From an uncultured Blautia sp. (GTDB taxonomy: Bacteria > Bacillota > Clostridia > Lachnospirales > Lachnospiraceae): DNA of 64,000 nt. The stretch is from positions 5,269-69,268 of the forward strand of contig CAKRMK010000018.1 of the NCBI GenBank assembly GCA_934364795.1. The letters run 5' to 3'. Of this stretch, positions 37,989 to 47,378 are shown one piece after another (within the stretch, counting starts at the first letter, position 1; every line of letters begins with the position of its first letter). The translations under genes and the position numbers were made by a program. The notes under the pieces were generated by a model that did not search any database, was not told the DNA's origin, and saw only the letters and a list, made by a program, of their open reading frames with translations.

Positions 37989-38030
37989 TAGATATCTGAA
38001 TTTTTAGTTATAAGCTTATAAGTGAAAATT

Positions 38031-38063
38031 AAGGCAGTCGAACCGTCATCGACTGCCTTTTTT
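38031..38063 (+). terminator. Rho-independent terminator of rpsT
   Basis: Perfect stem AAGGCAGTCGA / TCGACTGCCTT with a 7-base loop and a run of six T. Strong in the plus direction, weaker for the convergent holA transcript. Confidence 0.92.
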
Positions 38064-38094
38064 CTTGTATTTCAGACTTACAGGACAAAAGCTT

Positions 38095-39099
38095 TTATGC
38101 TCTGGCAGAACTGTACTTTACAATAAGCAGTTCCACGCTTAACACATCCTGAAGCCTGCCTGTTTTCACCGCTTCCTCCGCATCCACAAAATCTGTTACA
38201 GCCTGCCTGAGCTCACTTATCCGGTAAGATCTTGCACAGGAAGCAATATTTCTCACAACAAAAGATGGCACACCTAATCTGGACGCCATTTCAGGCTGTG
38301 CCACACCTTCCTCTGTATATTCTTTTACCAAAAGAAGCTGTCGGAATTGTTTTGCCAATAAAAACAATATACGCATAGGAGGTTCTTTCAAAGTAAGAAG
38401 ATCATAATACAGATCCAGAGCTTTTTTTTGATTCTTTTCCGTCACTGCACGCACCATATCAAAAATTTTGTTCTGTGTCTGGGTTGTGCACACTGCCTGA
38501 ATATCCTCTCTTGTCACTACATCCCGTTCCCCGGTATAGGAAATCAGCTTGTCCAGCTCCATACGCAGATTTCCCATATCCACACCGGTCATAGTAAGTA
38601 ACAGTTCCATATCACGCTGTGTGATTTTTTTCCCCTCTTTTCCTAGAATTCCTGCGGCCCAGCGCATCAGCGTTTTCTCATCCTGCTGTACAAACTCTCC
38701 GATTCTCCCACACGCCTTTACAGCTTTATACATGCGGTTTCGTTTGTCTACTTCATTTTCCACAAAAACAAGGCACAGATACTCTGGAAGCTCCTTCATA
38801 TAATCTGCCAGTTCATCACATTTATTTTTGAAAAAGCCGGTATCCTCCAGAAGAATCACTCTTCTGTCTGCAAAAAATGGCATGGTTTCACAAAGGTCGA
38901 TCAATTCTTTTACATCAATGTTTCGCCCTTCGTAATGATTAAAATTCATGGTATCGTCTTCAGGATTCAGCGCCTTTATCAAATTATGCTTATACTGCTG
39001 CTTCAGATAAGCTTCTTCCCCACACAGCAGATAGGCCTGTTTAAAATTTCCTGTTTTAATATCTTCCTGAATCGTTTTCAAAATATGTGCTCCTGTCAT
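38095..39099 (-). CDS. holA: DNA polymerase III delta subunit
   Basis: The clamp-loader subunit that opens the sliding clamp. 334 residues, typical of HolA. Seen are AYLLCGEEAYLK near the N-terminus, LVFVENEVDKRNRMYKAVK in the middle, and the C-terminal helical domain with LLTLKEPPMRILFLLAKQFRQL. It lies just downstream of comEC, as in many Firmicutes. Confidence 0.92.
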   Translation of the reverse strand: MTGAHILKTIQEDIKTGNFKQAYLLCGEEAYLKQQYKHNLIKALNPEDDTMNFNHYEGRNIDVKELIDLCETMPFFADRRVILLEDTGFFKNKCDELADYMKELPEYLCLVFVENEVDKRNRMYKAVKACGRIGEFVQQDEKTLMRWAAGILGKEGKKITQRDMELLLTMTGVDMGNLRMELDKLISYTGERDVVTREDIQAVCTTQTQNKIFDMVRAVTEKNQKKALDLYYDLLTLKEPPMRILFLLAKQFRQLLLVKEYTEEGVAQPEMASRLGVPSFVVRNIASCARSYRISELRQAVTDFVDAEEAVKTGRLQDVLSVELLIVKYSSARA

Positions 39100-39147
39100 T
39101 CTTTCAATTTATAAGTATTTCCGTGTCTTTAACCTTACCACAAATTT

Positions 39148-41460
39148 TCAGTCTGGAAAAGTCTTAAAGTCTTTTTTGTCCAAATACTTTTCCATCCATA
39201 TCTGGTTATCCTGCTGATAAATAGTCACCGCTCCACTTTCCATGGTAAATCCAAGCTGACAGCCCGCCTGCTTTAGCCGCTTTACCACTTCTTTAGAAGG
39301 ATGTCCGTATGTATTTGTTTTTGAGCAGGAAATAATTCCATATTCCGGACGTATTGCATCTACAAACTGCTGACTTGTCGAATAATGGGAGCCGTGATGA
39401 CCCACCTTAAGGAAATCAATATCTTCAAGTAACCCCTTTGTCAAAAGATTTTTTTCCATTTCTTCTCCAATATCTCCTGTAAGAAGTCCGGTAAAATTCT
39501 CATATTCGACCTGCATCACCATTCCTTCTTCATTTACATCCGTTCCAACTGCATTTTCCAGAGGTGCCAGTACTTTTATATAGAGTTTTCCTGCTTTCAC
39601 ATGTGCACTGTTTTTTACTTCATACACCGGAATTTTCGCCTCTTCTGATAATTTTTTCAGTTTTTCCCATGCCTCTGGCGGATTTTTCCATTTTGGAAGA
39701 TAAAGCGCATTTATTTTAACCGGATTCAGATTTTGAACTGTAAGATTTAACATTTCTTCTATTCCACTAATATGATCTGCATCTGTATGAGAAATAAAAA
39801 TTCCGTCAATTCTGGATATTCCCTGATTTTTTAAATAAGGCAAAATCTGATATTGCCCTGTTTTAGATTTGTTCGTACTTCCACCATCTACTAGAAAACA
39901 GTTTTCTTCCGGTGTTCTTATCACAATCGCATCTCCCTGCCCAATATCCAGACAGGTAATAGAAAAAAGAGGCGTTTCCCTCCAGGAAATTACTAATATC
40001 CCGGCAGCAACCAGCAAAACTGCACTTTTATTTGGCGCTGACATTTTATTACCCCTTACTTTTTCTTCTTTTTTCTTTTTCAAGAGCAGTTTACTCCTAT
40101 GGGTCAGTAAATATACTGCACTCCCCATTATCAGATAATAAACCACAATCTGCCATATTTGGGGACGTCCTGCAATCCAGGTACAAACGGGGAGATTTCC
40201 TGCCATCTGACACATTTTTTCGTAAAGACATGCCAGCATCCGCCCCGGAAAGATCGCTATACCGGCAATTTTTATACTTACACATCCCAGAAGCATTCCC
40301 AAAACGCCGCATCCAAGCAAAATCCCCACTGTTGGAAGTACAATCAGATTCAAAAATACTCCTATAACGGACACCTCACCAAAAAAGTACAAAGATACCG
40401 GAAGCATTGTCAGAGAAACAATACAGGACGCTTTCAATGCTGTTACCACTTTTCTTATCCCTATAGTCAATTTTTCTGAAACTTTCCCACAATCAGCCGC
40501 TTTTTTTCCTGATTTTTCCACAGCAGGCACCACTATTCCCGCTCCCGCAACAGCACAAAAGGAAAGAAGGAAACTACTGCTGTACAAATAAGCCCCTGAT
40601 TCTCCAAGAATCATCATTGCAGATACTGCCAATGCAGTAGGCAGATCATAAATCCGTCCGGTTATCCGGGCACCGGCTAAAATCAAAAACATACTCACTG
40701 CCCGCATTGTAGACACACTCCCCCCAGTCATAATCCCATATTGCAGCATTATTACCAGAGAAATAAGCCCGGATGGCCAGATTCCCATTCCGGTTCTCAT
40801 CAGCAGATTATACAGTCCAGCTCCGATAACACTGATGTGAAGACCGGAAATTGCAAGAATATGCACAATTCCAGACATCTGATACTGTAATTTTGTTATA
40901 TCCTCCAGATTGCTTTTGTCCCCAAGTACAATTGCCTGAAAAATACCAGCCTCCTTCCCACCGATTTTTTCCAGAATCCCTTTCAGGTATTCTTTTAAAT
41001 CCACCAATGCCTGCCGATAATGAGAATAATTTTCTGATTTTTTTAGAATTTCAGTTTTTTTTAGAAAATAATAAATATGACTGCAGGCATAATACTGCTG
41101 ACTGTCAAATTCTCCTGGATTTCTCACTTCCTCTACTCTTTGCAGATTTCCAGACACCAAAATAACAGTTCCAACCGGAACATCTTCATTTTTCTTAAGA
41201 AACACTTTTACATTTTCAATGGATATCTTTTGTGAATGATAAATCAGATATGTATTACTTAGATAAACAGATTGTGAAAATTCATTGTTTGTGGTCTGTG
41301 TCACTTCTCCACAGATAACATTCTGCGGATGTTCTTCTATCCAGGCATCCACATTTTCAGGAACAGGATTTCCCCGGATAAGGGGAAGTCCTGCCCTGTC
41401 AGCTATACACATGGAAATCATGAATATCAGACACAAGACACACAGAGGTCTACGTGTCAT
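39148..41460 (-). CDS. comEC: DNA internalization protein ComEC/Rec2
   Basis: The inner-membrane channel for single-stranded DNA uptake. The 770-residue protein has two N-terminal membrane segments, an OB-like outside domain (about 45-150), the competence domain with GIVHILAISGLHISVIG and about eight membrane segments (about 195-470), and a C-terminal metallo-beta-lactamase domain with LDIGQGDAIVI, ISHTDADHISG and GHHGSHYSTS (about 510-750). Complete, without frameshift. Its partner comEA is in the same gene run. Confidence 0.93.
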   Translation of the reverse strand: MTRRPLCVLCLIFMISMCIADRAGLPLIRGNPVPENVDAWIEEHPQNVICGEVTQTTNNEFSQSVYLSNTYLIYHSQKISIENVKVFLKKNEDVPVGTVILVSGNLQRVEEVRNPGEFDSQQYYACSHIYYFLKKTEILKKSENYSHYRQALVDLKEYLKGILEKIGGKEAGIFQAIVLGDKSNLEDITKLQYQMSGIVHILAISGLHISVIGAGLYNLLMRTGMGIWPSGLISLVIMLQYGIMTGGSVSTMRAVSMFLILAGARITGRIYDLPTALAVSAMMILGESGAYLYSSSFLLSFCAVAGAGIVVPAVEKSGKKAADCGKVSEKLTIGIRKVVTALKASCIVSLTMLPVSLYFFGEVSVIGVFLNLIVLPTVGILLGCGVLGMLLGCVSIKIAGIAIFPGRMLACLYEKMCQMAGNLPVCTWIAGRPQIWQIVVYYLIMGSAVYLLTHRSKLLLKKKKEEKVRGNKMSAPNKSAVLLVAAGILVISWRETPLFSITCLDIGQGDAIVIRTPEENCFLVDGGSTNKSKTGQYQILPYLKNQGISRIDGIFISHTDADHISGIEEMLNLTVQNLNPVKINALYLPKWKNPPEAWEKLKKLSEEAKIPVYEVKNSAHVKAGKLYIKVLAPLENAVGTDVNEEGMVMQVEYENFTGLLTGDIGEEMEKNLLTKGLLEDIDFLKVGHHGSHYSTSQQFVDAIRPEYGIISCSKTNTYGHPSKEVVKRLKQAGCQLGFTMESGAVTIYQQDNQIWMEKYLDKKDFKTFPD

Positions 41461-41497
41461 CTCTCACGCTCCTTTTCTTACTGTTTCCAGTCAGAAT

Positions 41498-42436
41498 CTA
41501 ATCCTCTTTCAGGATCAGATTCGTATTTTTTCCAAAAAGATTGTACAGTGATGTACCGTCACTTAATGTTGCTTCCTCATTTCCCTCTACGAAAATCTGG
41601 ACTTTCTTTGCAGAAGTAGTGTCCATCAGAGAATTTACAACAGAATAAATCATTGTATTTACAGGAATATCCAGTGCTGAATCTACAAACGCAGCACTGA
41701 AATCCACATAGCATACATTGTCAGAAACCTCCACACTTAGAATTTCTGTATCCTGTGAAATAGTCGGATAATGTCCCTTCACCATCGGACCCTTGGCAAG
41801 CTGCTCCAGAATCACACGCTCTCGGGGAAGGCTTCTTTTGTAGTACACATTTCTCTGTTCTGCCACCAGATGCTCTCCCGTTTTATCTGTAAAATAAAGG
41901 GTAAAGGTATCATACCTGTATGCATCTTTGTCAGAGCCCCACATTTCAACAAAAGTACTGCCATCGATTACACCAATTGCCTGTCCTTTGGAATCTGTAA
42001 GCTCTTTACTTCCTATAAAAATTTTTATTCCCGTAACCCCGGGGATCTGCAAAAAAGTCCTTGCAACACCGGCACGCACCAGAATTTCCCTGGTTCTTGA
42101 AATATCTCCATAATCACTGTTAAATTCCAGTTCCAGCAAAGATTCATTCAAACGGTATGTTACAAGCTGGACTCCTGCCGGAAGAAGGGGTTGATTCACA
42201 CCGCTGCCTTCCTGTTTGTTCAGGATTCCCATAAAATCCTGAAGCATAAATTCTGCGCTCTCCTGTTCAGGTTGATAACGCTCCTTTACTACCTTCGTTT
42301 CATCACTACTTATATAATACAAATAATACTGGTTGCTAACACTGTCACTATTGCCTTCCTGCGTTTCTATCGTACATCCAGTCAGAAGGCTACAGATCAG
42401 AATTACAGCCAGAACCGCACTTAAACCTTTCCTCAT
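41498..42436 (-). CDS. GerMN-domain lipoprotein
   Basis: A 312-residue exported lipoprotein. The lipobox is LLTGC with the acylated Cys at about residue 21, after a short signal. Two GerMN domains follow (about 80-160 and 215-300); the second contains VSDNVCYVDFSAAFV. GerMN proteins are linked to spore germination (GerM) or, next to a histidine kinase, to sensing (LpqB-like). The ATG at 42436 has AGGAGG seven bases upstream; the longer frame to 42526 overlaps the kinase gene and is rejected. Its placement directly after the kinase suggests a partner of that two-component system. Confidence 0.85.
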   Translation of the reverse strand: MRKGLSAVLAVILICSLLTGCTIETQEGNSDSVSNQYYLYYISSDETKVVKERYQPEQESAEFMLQDFMGILNKQEGSGVNQPLLPAGVQLVTYRLNESLLELEFNSDYGDISRTREILVRAGVARTFLQIPGVTGIKIFIGSKELTDSKGQAIGVIDGSTFVEMWGSDKDAYRYDTFTLYFTDKTGEHLVAEQRNVYYKRSLPRERVILEQLAKGPMVKGHYPTISQDTEILSVEVSDNVCYVDFSAAFVDSALDIPVNTMIYSVVNSLMDTTSAKKVQIFVEGNEEATLSDGTSLYNLFGKNTNLILKED

Positions 42437-42446
42437 CCGGTACCTC

Positions 42447-43874
42447 CTACGGAATATAAGATAACGGGATCCGCACAGTAAATGTTGTGCCCTCGCCTTC
42501 TTTGCTTGCCACCTGAATATTTCCATGGTGCATTGTCACCGCACTTCTGGTGATTGCAAGACCAAGACCTGTTCCACCAATTTCTTTTGAATGGGATTTA
42601 TCAACTCTGTAGAAACGTTCAAAGATTCTGCCAATAGAATCTTCCGGAATACCCATTCCTGAATCTGCAACCTTAATATAAAAATATTTATGATCTGCAT
42701 CCAGTGTAACGCGTACCCAGCCATCATCTACATTATATTTAATACCGTTTTCTACCAGATTGCTCACTGCCAGTGTAAACTTTACTTCATCCACATCAGC
42801 CTCAACCGGACGGAAGCTATCCAGAATCAGGTCAATATTTCTTTTATCTGCAATAGGACGCAGACGTTTCAGGATATCCTCCAGAAGCTGATTGATATTC
42901 AAATGCTCCACATTCAGATCAGCTGCTTTTTTGTCCATTTTCACCAGGGAAAGCAGGTCTGTAATAATTTTATTTTCACGGTCAATTTCAGCCGTAATAT
43001 CTCCCATAAATTCCTGGTAAAGTTCCTCTGGAATTCCCTCCTGTCCAACCAGCGAGTCTGCCAGAACTTTCATAGAGGTAAGAGGTGTCTTCAGCTCATG
43101 TGACACATTAGAAACAAACTCATTTCTGGACTCATCCAGAATCTTCATTCTGGAAAGCATTTTGTTGAAAGCATCCGTAATCAGGGCTGTCTCTGTATAG
43201 TCGGGTACAGAAATCTCACCATTCTGGTAACCATCTGTCAAATCTTCTATAGATTTCGTTACGCGGGCAAAAGGCTTCACCAGAACGGTAGAAAGAACAT
43301 ACCCCAGCAATCCGGCAAGTATGATGATAATACCTGCAATCAGCAGACTCTTCTGTTCCAGCTCCTGTATATTTTCTGCAATTTCATCAGAGGAAAAGCT
43401 GATCAGCAAAGCTCCCTGAAGCTGCTTCACCTCCGGGCTTTTCACCGGAAGGGCCATCTCTATTTTCTGTGTTTTGCTATTATAACGACTGGCTTCGTCT
43501 CCCTTAAAGCACTTAATTATCATCGAGGAGATCAATGTCTTTCCCTCGTCTACGCCATATGTATCCTTGATGATCCTGTAGTCCCTGTCAACCAGAAGAA
43601 TCCTTCCACCATAAACATTAGACAACAACTCCAGCTTGCTGTTCACATTCTGCGAGCTGGAGTCATTCATATAGTTTTCTTTAATTAACAGGTTACACAA
43701 AATGTCGCATTGTTTTTCCACGGTTTTCTCATAAACTGCTACAGCTTTCGTCTCATATGCTGCGATCATGACCCGTGTAACAATGACACTTGGTACAATT
43801 CCCAGAATAACCAGAATGATCAGAATACGGAAACGCAGACTTTTCAGGAAGCTTGGTTTCTTTTTTTCTGACAT
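42447..43874 (-). CDS. Membrane sensor histidine kinase (WalK/PhoR-like)
   Basis: 475 residues. Two membrane segments (about 16-38 and 177-198) flank an outside sensor domain. Then come HAMP (about 200-250), HisKA with H259 in SNVSHELKTPLTS, and HATPase with NLVENGIKYN, DSGMGIPEDSIGRIFERFYRVD and GTGLGLAI. It pairs with the response regulator 3 bp upstream. The signal is unknown; the domain layout fits wall-stress or phosphate-type kinases. Confidence 0.92.
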   Translation of the reverse strand: MSEKKKPSFLKSLRFRILIILVILGIVPSVIVTRVMIAAYETKAVAVYEKTVEKQCDILCNLLIKENYMNDSSSQNVNSKLELLSNVYGGRILLVDRDYRIIKDTYGVDEGKTLISSMIIKCFKGDEASRYNSKTQKIEMALPVKSPEVKQLQGALLISFSSDEIAENIQELEQKSLLIAGIIIILAGLLGYVLSTVLVKPFARVTKSIEDLTDGYQNGEISVPDYTETALITDAFNKMLSRMKILDESRNEFVSNVSHELKTPLTSMKVLADSLVGQEGIPEELYQEFMGDITAEIDRENKIITDLLSLVKMDKKAADLNVEHLNINQLLEDILKRLRPIADKRNIDLILDSFRPVEADVDEVKFTLAVSNLVENGIKYNVDDGWVRVTLDADHKYFYIKVADSGMGIPEDSIGRIFERFYRVDKSHSKEIGGTGLGLAITRSAVTMHHGNIQVASKEGEGTTFTVRIPLSYIP

Positions 43875-43877
43875 GGC

Positions 43878-44567
43878 TTATGCCTGAAAATAATATCCCA
43901 CACCCCATTTGGTGTGTACATATTTGGGCTCACTGGGATTCGCCTCAATTTTCTCACGTAAACGACGGATATGTACATCCACAGTACGGACATCTCCTGG
44001 ATATTCATATCCCCATACAATATTAAGAAGATTCTCTCTGCTGTACACCTTATTTGGATTAAATACCAGAAGTTCCAGCACATCGAATTCTTTGGCAGTC
44101 AGATTGATTTCCTTGCCTGCAATGAATACTCTGCGGCTCTCACAATCCATACGCAGATCTCCGGCCTGAATCGTCTTAGCCTTCTCTTTTTCTTCCTGAT
44201 TGCTTCCTGCACGGCGCATGATTGCCTTGATCCTTGCTTTTACCTCAAGAATATTAAAAGGCTTGGTGATATAATCATCAGCGCCATACTCAAGCCCCAG
44301 AATCTTATCCATATCCTCACCTTTTGCAGTAAGCATTACAATCGGAACATTTGAAAATTCCCTAATCTGCTGGCAAACCTCAAAACCGTCCATCTTGGGA
44401 AGCATCAGGTCAAGAAGAATAATATCATATTTCTTTTCTTTGGCCATTTCCAGTGCTTCCTCGCCATCGTAAGCACAGTCCACTTCCATTCCATCCTGCT
44501 CCAGGCTGAAACGGATTCCCTTTACGATCAGTTTCTCATCATCAACTACCAAAACTTTCTTACTCAT
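43878..44567 (-). CDS. OmpR-family response regulator
   Basis: 229 residues: a receiver domain with the acidic pocket DD9-10, phosphoacceptor D53 in LLDLMLPKMDG and the K of MLTAKGED, then a winged-helix DNA-binding domain (about 130-228) with VWGYEYPGDVRTVDVHIRRL. Most similar in style to WalR/PhoP. Translated just after comEA and before its kinase. Confidence 0.93.
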   Translation of the reverse strand: MSKKVLVVDDEKLIVKGIRFSLEQDGMEVDCAYDGEEALEMAKEKKYDIILLDLMLPKMDGFEVCQQIREFSNVPIVMLTAKGEDMDKILGLEYGADDYITKPFNILEVKARIKAIMRRAGSNQEEKEKAKTIQAGDLRMDCESRRVFIAGKEINLTAKEFDVLELLVFNPNKVYSRENLLNIVWGYEYPGDVRTVDVHIRRLREKIEANPSEPKYVHTKWGVGYYFQA

Positions 44568-44579
44568 TCAGAATCTCCC

Positions 44580-45455
44580 TTATCCTGCTGATATCTTGTC
44601 TTTTATTTTGGAAAAGGTACCTTCTTTGATACCTTCTACATTCATAATTTCCTCTATGGAAGAAAACCTTCCATGAGCTTCTCTGTATGCAATGATTGCT
44701 TCTGCCTTAGACTGCCCGATTCCACTTAAAGTAGACAGCTGTGACGCATCCGCGGTATTCAGATCTATTCTGTCATCTGTCTGAAAATGTCCCTCACCTT
44801 CAGATCCTTGTCCGGTTCCGCTGCTGTTCACTTCCCCCCGGGAGTTCTCTGCCAAACTATCCTCATAAGTATTCTGTGGCTGTAATGCTTCTGGTGCTTT
44901 CGCAATCATCAATTCAATATTTTCTGTAACCTCATCTTCTGTAGGCACATAAATCTGCTGTCCATCCACAAGGTTTCTGGCTCTGTTCAGATAATTCTTT
45001 GCTGCCTCCGGCAAATACCCTCCAGCTGCATCTACTGCCTGAAAAATCCGGCTTCCAGTCTCCAGTTTGTAAACTCCGGGGTTTACTACTGCACCACATA
45101 CATCTACATACATTGTCTGTGGTTCTTCGGTTTCCCTGGAGTCTTCAGCTACCTCACCTAAATCTGCTGTTCCCTCCGAACCATTTTCTGAATTACAGCT
45201 ATCTCCGGAAATGCTCCCAGCGAGGGCATTATCCCCAGTTTCGCAAGCATCCGCCTTTTGGACATTGGTCCCATTCTTCGAAGCTTCAGCACCTTCTGAG
45301 TTCTCTGGGCTATCAGCCGATTCTACTTCAGATGCAGTTTCCAAATCATATGTTTCTTCCAGAAATACTGCTTCTTTTTTCGCGCAGCCTGTCACTGCGG
45401 TAGCAATCCATATCCAGAATAAAATCATTCGAATTTTATACTTTAATATGCTCAT
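44580..45455 (-). CDS. comEA: ComEA-type DNA receptor, lipoprotein-like
   Basis: ComEA binds incoming DNA at the cell surface. The 291-residue protein starts with a short signal ending ATAVTGCAKK, which reads as a lipobox, so it may be lipid-anchored in place of the usual N-terminal helix. An acidic Ser/Gly-rich linker follows (about 35-115), then an SLBB domain with VDVCGAVVNPGVY (about 125-185) and a C-terminal helix-hairpin-helix pair with DLNTADASQLSTLSGIG (about 230-291). The ATG at 45455 has GGGGGAACC upstream. Note that comEC is not adjacent; three genes lie between. Confidence 0.9.
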   Translation of the reverse strand: MSILKYKIRMILFWIWIATAVTGCAKKEAVFLEETYDLETASEVESADSPENSEGAEASKNGTNVQKADACETGDNALAGSISGDSCNSENGSEGTADLGEVAEDSRETEEPQTMYVDVCGAVVNPGVYKLETGSRIFQAVDAAGGYLPEAAKNYLNRARNLVDGQQIYVPTEDEVTENIELMIAKAPEALQPQNTYEDSLAENSRGEVNSSGTGQGSEGEGHFQTDDRIDLNTADASQLSTLSGIGQSKAEAIIAYREAHGRFSSIEEIMNVEGIKEGTFSKIKDKISAG

Positions 45456-45555
45456 TATGCCGGTTCCCCCTTCCATTTTATGAACTGATAATATCTGCAT
45501 TTACAAATATGTCCATCAAAGGCAGGTTCCCCGTCACTCATACTTTACCCCATCT

Positions 45556-45584
45556 ATTTTAACGAAACTTTACATTTTTTACAA
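45556..45584 (-). promoter_or_regulatory. Promoter of the comEA-regulator-kinase operon
   Basis: Minus strand: TTGTAA (45584-45579), 17-base spacer, TAAAAT (45561-45556). This gives a leader of about 95 bases before comEA. Confidence 0.5.
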
Positions 45585-45612
45585 TACCATTTCTAAATTT
45601 TATCAGTCTTTT

Positions 45613-45634
45613 ATTTTTTTGGGTCATGCTCTAA
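45613..45634. repeat. Isolated repeat end supplying a stop codon
   Basis: Minus strand reads GTTAGAGCATGACCCAAAAA. TAG is the stop codon of the DMT transporter gene (stop at 45631). The pattern matches the C-rich version of the repeat terminus. Confidence 0.55.
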
Positions 45635-46065
45635 CTCTCCCACTTAAATATGACAATTCCCAGTATGGCAATCGCCATTCCCAACACTTTTCTCCACTCA
45701 AAAGAAACCTTTTCCACACCAAAAAGACCAAATAATTCAATTATATAAGCTACAAGCAATTGAGATATTACAATCAGCATAGCAGCTCTGGCAGGTCCCA
45801 GGCTTCCCATACTCTGAATAACCGTGATCGTAATAAATGCCCCAATCACACCGCCCAGCAGCGTATACCTGTTCTCCACCTGCCATAATGCTCCAATACT
45901 GTCCCGCCCTGTAACAAACCAGGCCAGAATACAGACCAGAAAGGCCGAAAACTGTACCCATCCAGTAGACACCCACAAACTGGTCTGCTTGGTCACCTCT
46001 GTATTAAAAACACCCTGAATACTCATCAACGCACCTGATATTAAGGCTACAAGAATCCCCCACAT
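45631..46065 (-). CDS. Small DMT-type transporter (YdcZ/DUF606 family)
   Basis: A 144-residue membrane protein with about five hydrophobic segments covering nearly the whole length. LVALISGALMSIQGVFNTEV at the N-terminus and a C-terminal FEWRKVLGMAIAILG helix are typical of the DUF606 half-size drug/metabolite transporters, which work as dimers. The substrate is unknown. The ATG at 46065 has AGGAGG upstream. The gene stands alone. Confidence 0.82.
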   Translation of the reverse strand: MWGILVALISGALMSIQGVFNTEVTKQTSLWVSTGWVQFSAFLVCILAWFVTGRDSIGALWQVENRYTLLGGVIGAFITITVIQSMGSLGPARAAMLIVISQLLVAYIIELFGLFGVEKVSFEWRKVLGMAIAILGIVIFKWES

Positions 46066-46227
46066 AATTTCCTCCTGAATCAATCTGTAAACTGATTATT
46101 TCTGCGGACAAACAATTCATTCAAACATATTCTCACATATAAAAATATTTTGAATAAGGTGGCGAAAAGAGGTGCACTATCAGCACCTCCATCCTTTATC
46201 AGCATATACAGATTCGGAGAAAAATAT

Positions 46228-47049
46228 TCATTTATTCAAATTTTCTCCTTTCTTTACGACGCAGTAATGACAGTAATTTACTGATGTAAGAAGCCACAGG
46301 ATAGCAGGTATTACAATAGCAAGTATTCCGGTGTTCCACATCATATGAAGAATCATAGCTGCCAAGGTAAAGACAGGAAGGCATTTTCCTAAAAGTGCAT
46401 AGGTTTTGTAGCTTGCCTGATAAACGCATTCCTTCTCTGCTTCATCACAGCTTGCCAGCCACTGCTCCTGAAACTTCATAGATGTGGGATCACCCTTCTT
46501 GTCTGGATAAACCTTCTGAATGAGCTTCACATAACGAATCTGCCAAATATTTAAGTAAGCAACCATAACAATAAAAATTATAAGTTCTACAAGATATATC
46601 CAGGTTTCGGCCGCCGTCTGACTCTTTATGTAATCCAGGGAATAGCCGGGAGCAATAATTAATATCATCAGAATGGTTCCAGCTGTACTAGCAGTCACTC
46701 CCCAGCTTCCATCTACTTCCATATGATATTGCAGATCATCGATCATATCATCTGTTGCGACTTCAATCAATCTCCCTACCTTTCGCATGTCAGCTATATA
46801 GAATTCGCAAAATGCAATGCTTATAACTCCGCATACCAGTTCCAGTACAAGTGCATTGGATCGAACAAAATTAAAAAAATTATTTATATTGACAGCAATA
46901 GCTGCATTAACCCCTGCATCCTCACCGACAGCAGAAGTAGCTCCAAAAATCCCACCTACAATCCCACTTGCCAGCACTATCAGTATAAACTTTATATACG
47001 TGTTCATTTTCTTCTTGTCAGATGTTCTCTTACTTATCTTATCATTCAT
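46228..47049 (-). CDS. DUF3169-type membrane protein
   Basis: A membrane protein of about 273 residues with four to five hydrophobic segments (about 17-45, 65-90, 130-150, 160-185, 225-260) and a cytosolic middle. The pattern and the partnership with a small XRE regulator match the DUF3169 family, whose function is unknown. It overlaps the regulator gene by 8 bases; the ATG at 47049 is favoured by GGAGG spacing over that at 47058. Its expression is probably set by the regulator binding the three operators upstream. Confidence 0.75.
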   Translation of the reverse strand: MNDKISKRTSDKKKMNTYIKFILIVLASGIVGGIFGATSAVGEDAGVNAAIAVNINNFFNFVRSNALVLELVCGVISIAFCEFYIADMRKVGRLIEVATDDMIDDLQYHMEVDGSWGVTASTAGTILMILIIAPGYSLDYIKSQTAAETWIYLVELIIFIVMVAYLNIWQIRYVKLIQKVYPDKKGDPTSMKFQEQWLASCDEAEKECVYQASYKTYALLGKCLPVFTLAAMILHMMWNTGILAIVIPAILWLLTSVNYCHYCVVKKGENLNK

Positions 47050-47257
47050 CTTCTCCATCCTCCGTATAAGTAAAAATATCTTCCACTGTAACCTGACAAA
47101 TTTTTGCCAGTTTCAGTGCTAATGTTACAGATGGGGAATAATCCCCTCTTTCGATCAGGCTAATCGTCTGTCTGGACACACCTGCCATTTTTCCCATATC
47201 TGCCTGGTTGATTCCCAGTCTGGCACGATGTTCTTTCAACCGATTCTCCAGTGCCAT
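47042..47257 (-). CDS. Small XRE-family regulator
   Basis: A 71-residue single-domain helix-turn-helix protein: NRLKEHRARLGINQADMG, MAGVSRQTISLIERGDYSPS, then a short acidic tail. It is translationally coupled to the DUF3169 membrane protein gene. It has a near-consensus promoter overlapped by an 18-bp operator, so it most likely represses itself and its partner. Confidence 0.9.
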   Translation of the reverse strand: MALENRLKEHRARLGINQADMGKMAGVSRQTISLIERGDYSPSVTLALKLAKICQVTVEDIFTYTEDGEDE

Positions 47258-47324
47258 TACTGTGTCCCCTTTCGTAAATTTTCTTTCGTAATAACTTCCA
47301 AAATGACCTGTCTCACCGTCTGTA

Positions 47325-47342
47325 TGACTTATTTATTTGTCA
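47325..47342. promoter_or_regulatory. Operator 3 of the XRE/DUF3169 module (degenerate)
   Basis: TGACTTATTTATTTGTCA keeps the TGAC-N10-GTCA frame of the other two operators, 21 bp from the next one. Confidence 0.5.
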
Positions 47343-47345
47343 TTA

Positions 47346-47363
47346 TGACAACTATACTTGTCA
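47346..47363. promoter_or_regulatory. Operator 2 of the XRE/DUF3169 module
   Basis: TGACAACTATACTTGTCA, with TGACAA and TTGTCA as inverted arms. Identical to the copy at 47389-47406. Confidence 0.75.
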
Positions 47364-47378
47364 TTTTTTATTATGGTT

